Positions 5,276 through 6,128 of a stretch of 6,128 nucleotides of DNA are shown here, in pieces (position 1 is the first letter of the stretch; the number at the start of each line of letters is the position of its first letter). The DNA is from an uncultured Flavobacteriales bacterium (GTDB lineage Bacteria; Bacteroidota; Bacteroidia; Flavobacteriales; Vicingaceae). Position numbers and translations under genes: made by a program. Under the pieces are notes generated by a model. The model was not told the DNA's origin. It saw only the letters and a program-made list of their open reading frames with translations, and did no database searches. Location: positions 1 to 6,128 of the forward strand of contig CAMPHX010000087.1 of assembly GCA_946886085.1 (NCBI GenBank), read 5' to 3'.

Positions 5276-5301
5276 TTGATTGTTTTACAATCTGCAATCA
5301 A
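5276..5301. terminator. Hairpin between convergent genes, possible weak terminator
   Basis: TTGATTG (5276-5282) pairs with CAATCAA (5295-5301). An alternative tighter hairpin uses GATTGT (5278-5283) with ACAATC (5287-5292). The two are mutually exclusive. It fills the 38-nt gap between the convergent SPOR and lipoprotein genes, where a bidirectional terminator is expected, but neither strand has a clean T run after the stem. Confidence 0.35.
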
Positions 5302-5304
5302 ATA

Positions 5305-6087
5305 CTACTGTTCCAAATTGGTAACCCATCTAATATTATTCAATATTAATAAGTTAGTATTGATAGGAGCATTTCCACCTTTAACGGCAAAAACTACATC
5401 TAACATTTGCATGTAACGTTTATCAAAATCTTCTAAAGACACTGTAATTTGTTGAAATGAAGCAGTATCTAAAGCCGAAGTAAACACACTCAAAGGGGCA
5501 CTATGTCTGTATTGTTCACAATGATTTCCTCCAGGATTTGCTTGATTTCCATAAATCATTAACCCAAAATCGTTAAATCCTGCATTATAAGCATCAGGAT
5601 GAAGCATAGCATCAAATTGTAAATAACCCTTTTTAAATTCAACAGCACTTCTTTGGTTTAGTAATTTTATTACTAAAGCATATTCACCTAAAGAATCTGA
5701 ATTTACTAACAAATAAGTATCTCCTGTAATAGTAGTGTCCGCAGGAACATAAGTAGTATCTGGTGGAGTTACGTTATTATCAATTATAGTATCGGCAGGA
5801 ACAATAGTAGTATCCGGATTCATAAAAATGTTATATTCATTAGTCATACAAGCTCCAACACTAAAAGAGCCTGTAGCAGGATTTCCCCAGTACCCCAAAG
5901 CGTTATTGGAATATATTGTAAATGAAGAATCTAAGTATTCACAAGTTCCATCATCTTCTTTAGCCAAGACATTATAATTGGTAGCTTCAGGATCTGTACA
6001 ACCTTTTCTATCTTCATCTCCACAAGATGAAAAAACAGTTATTACTAGTAATGATATTACTATAAAAAATTTACTCAAATGTTGCAT
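5305..6087 (-). CDS. Probable surface lipoprotein with GCTDPEA motif and internal repeats
   Basis: A 260-residue protein. Residues 1-21 are a lipoprotein signal peptide and VFSSC gives the lipidated Cys22. The following GDEDRK is acidic, resembling the signals that send Bacteroidota lipoproteins to the cell surface. Residues 29-51 hold GCTDPEATNYN...EDDGTCEY, a short two-cysteine motif (C30, C49) common in secreted proteins of this phylum, with no agreed function that I know of. Residues 91-126 carry a twofold Asp/Thr/Pro repeat (PDTTIVPADT, PDTTYVPADT). The rest is beta-rich (GYLQFDAMLHPDAYNAGFNDFGL, LLILNNIRWV) and resembles a jelly-roll or carbohydrate-binding fold, where a closing DNIRW-like strand is common; this is a resemblance only. 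The start gives a complete signal peptide. The gene is monocistronic within the window, with its own -7 box at 6120-6127. Confidence 0.82.
   Translation of the reverse strand: MQHLSKFFIVISLLVITVFSSCGDEDRKGCTDPEATNYNVLAKEDDGTCEYLDSSFTIYSNNALGYWGNPATGSFSVGACMTNEYNIFMNPDTTIVPADTIIDNNVTPPDTTYVPADTTITGDTYLLVNSDSLGEYALVIKLLNQRSAVEFKKGYLQFDAMLHPDAYNAGFNDFGLMIYGNQANPGGNHCEQYRHSAPLSVFTSALDTASFQQITVSLEDFDKRYMQMLDVVFAVKGGNAPINTNLLILNNIRWVTNLEQ
5729..5817 (-). repeat. Imperfect 35-bp tandem repeat inside the lipoprotein gene
   Basis: Units at 5729-5763 and 5783-5817 match at 28 of 35 positions with a 54-bp period (18 residues). They encode the DTT-x-VPADT-x-I repeats at residues 92-120. Differences include both silent and replacing changes, so the duplication is not brand new. 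The segment looks like a flexible linker between the N-terminal motif and the beta-rich domain. Confidence 0.75.
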
Positions 6088-6119
6088 ACTTGTATCTAAT
6101 TCATAAGGTGAATAACAAA

Positions 6120-6127
6120 CAAATATA
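6120..6127 (-). promoter_or_regulatory. -7 box for the lipoprotein gene
   Basis: On the minus strand TATATTTG is an exact TAnnTTTG match that ends 32 nt before the ATG at 6087, predicting a 5' UTR of about 25-28 nt. The -33 element would lie beyond the right edge of the window, so the promoter cannot be fully checked. Confidence 0.55.
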
Positions 6128-6128
6128 C

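Overview
The window comes from an AT-rich Bacteroidota genome, most likely a member of the Flavobacteriales or a relative. The grounds are: no Shine-Dalgarno sequence before any gene; exact copies of the Bacteroidota -7 promoter box TAnnTTTG upstream of four transcription units; a YfhO-type membrane protein; a SPOR-like domain of the type common in this phylum; and a lipoprotein with the secreted-protein motif GCTDPEATNYN...EDDGTC. No species can be named from this sequence.

Layout. (1) Bases 1-1521, plus strand: the 3' part of a large YfhO-family membrane protein gene that runs off the left edge. (2) Bases 1541-1869: a tRNA-Arg(TCG) locus with unusual architecture. The intact tRNA (1613-1686) is flanked upstream by a second copy of its 5' end (1560-1580) and downstream by a second copy of its 3' end (1812-1828). 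The outer copies sit where a normal tRNA would, next to the promoter and next to a terminator, so the locus reads as a tRNA lying inside an interrupted tRNA. The inserted spacers are rich in inverted repeats. (3) Bases 1868-4028, minus strand: an outer-membrane beta-barrel gene, then a YdeI/OmdA-type gene, then a short DUF1801 gene, all facing the tRNA and ending in a shared bidirectional terminator. (4) Bases 4029-4183: a divergent promoter region. (5) Bases 4184-5266, plus strand: an exported helical/coiled-coil protein with a C-terminal SPOR-like domain, whose promoter box lies only 4 nt before its ATG. (6) Bases 5305-6087, minus strand: a probably surface-exposed lipoprotein, convergent with the SPOR gene.

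Apart from the tRNA and the two small DUF1801-family proteins, the genes encode envelope proteins: inner membrane, outer membrane, periplasm and cell surface. The divergent pair (beta-barrel and SPOR protein) may be co-regulated, but no shared pathway can be proven. I see no defence system, transposase, integrase, CRISPR array or biosynthetic cluster. The most unusual signal is the rearranged tRNA-Arg locus, including an apparent swap of the G19-C56 elbow pair for A19-U56. No stretch over 300 bases lacks a feature. The longest gene-free stretches are 1687-1867 and 4029-4183, both described below.
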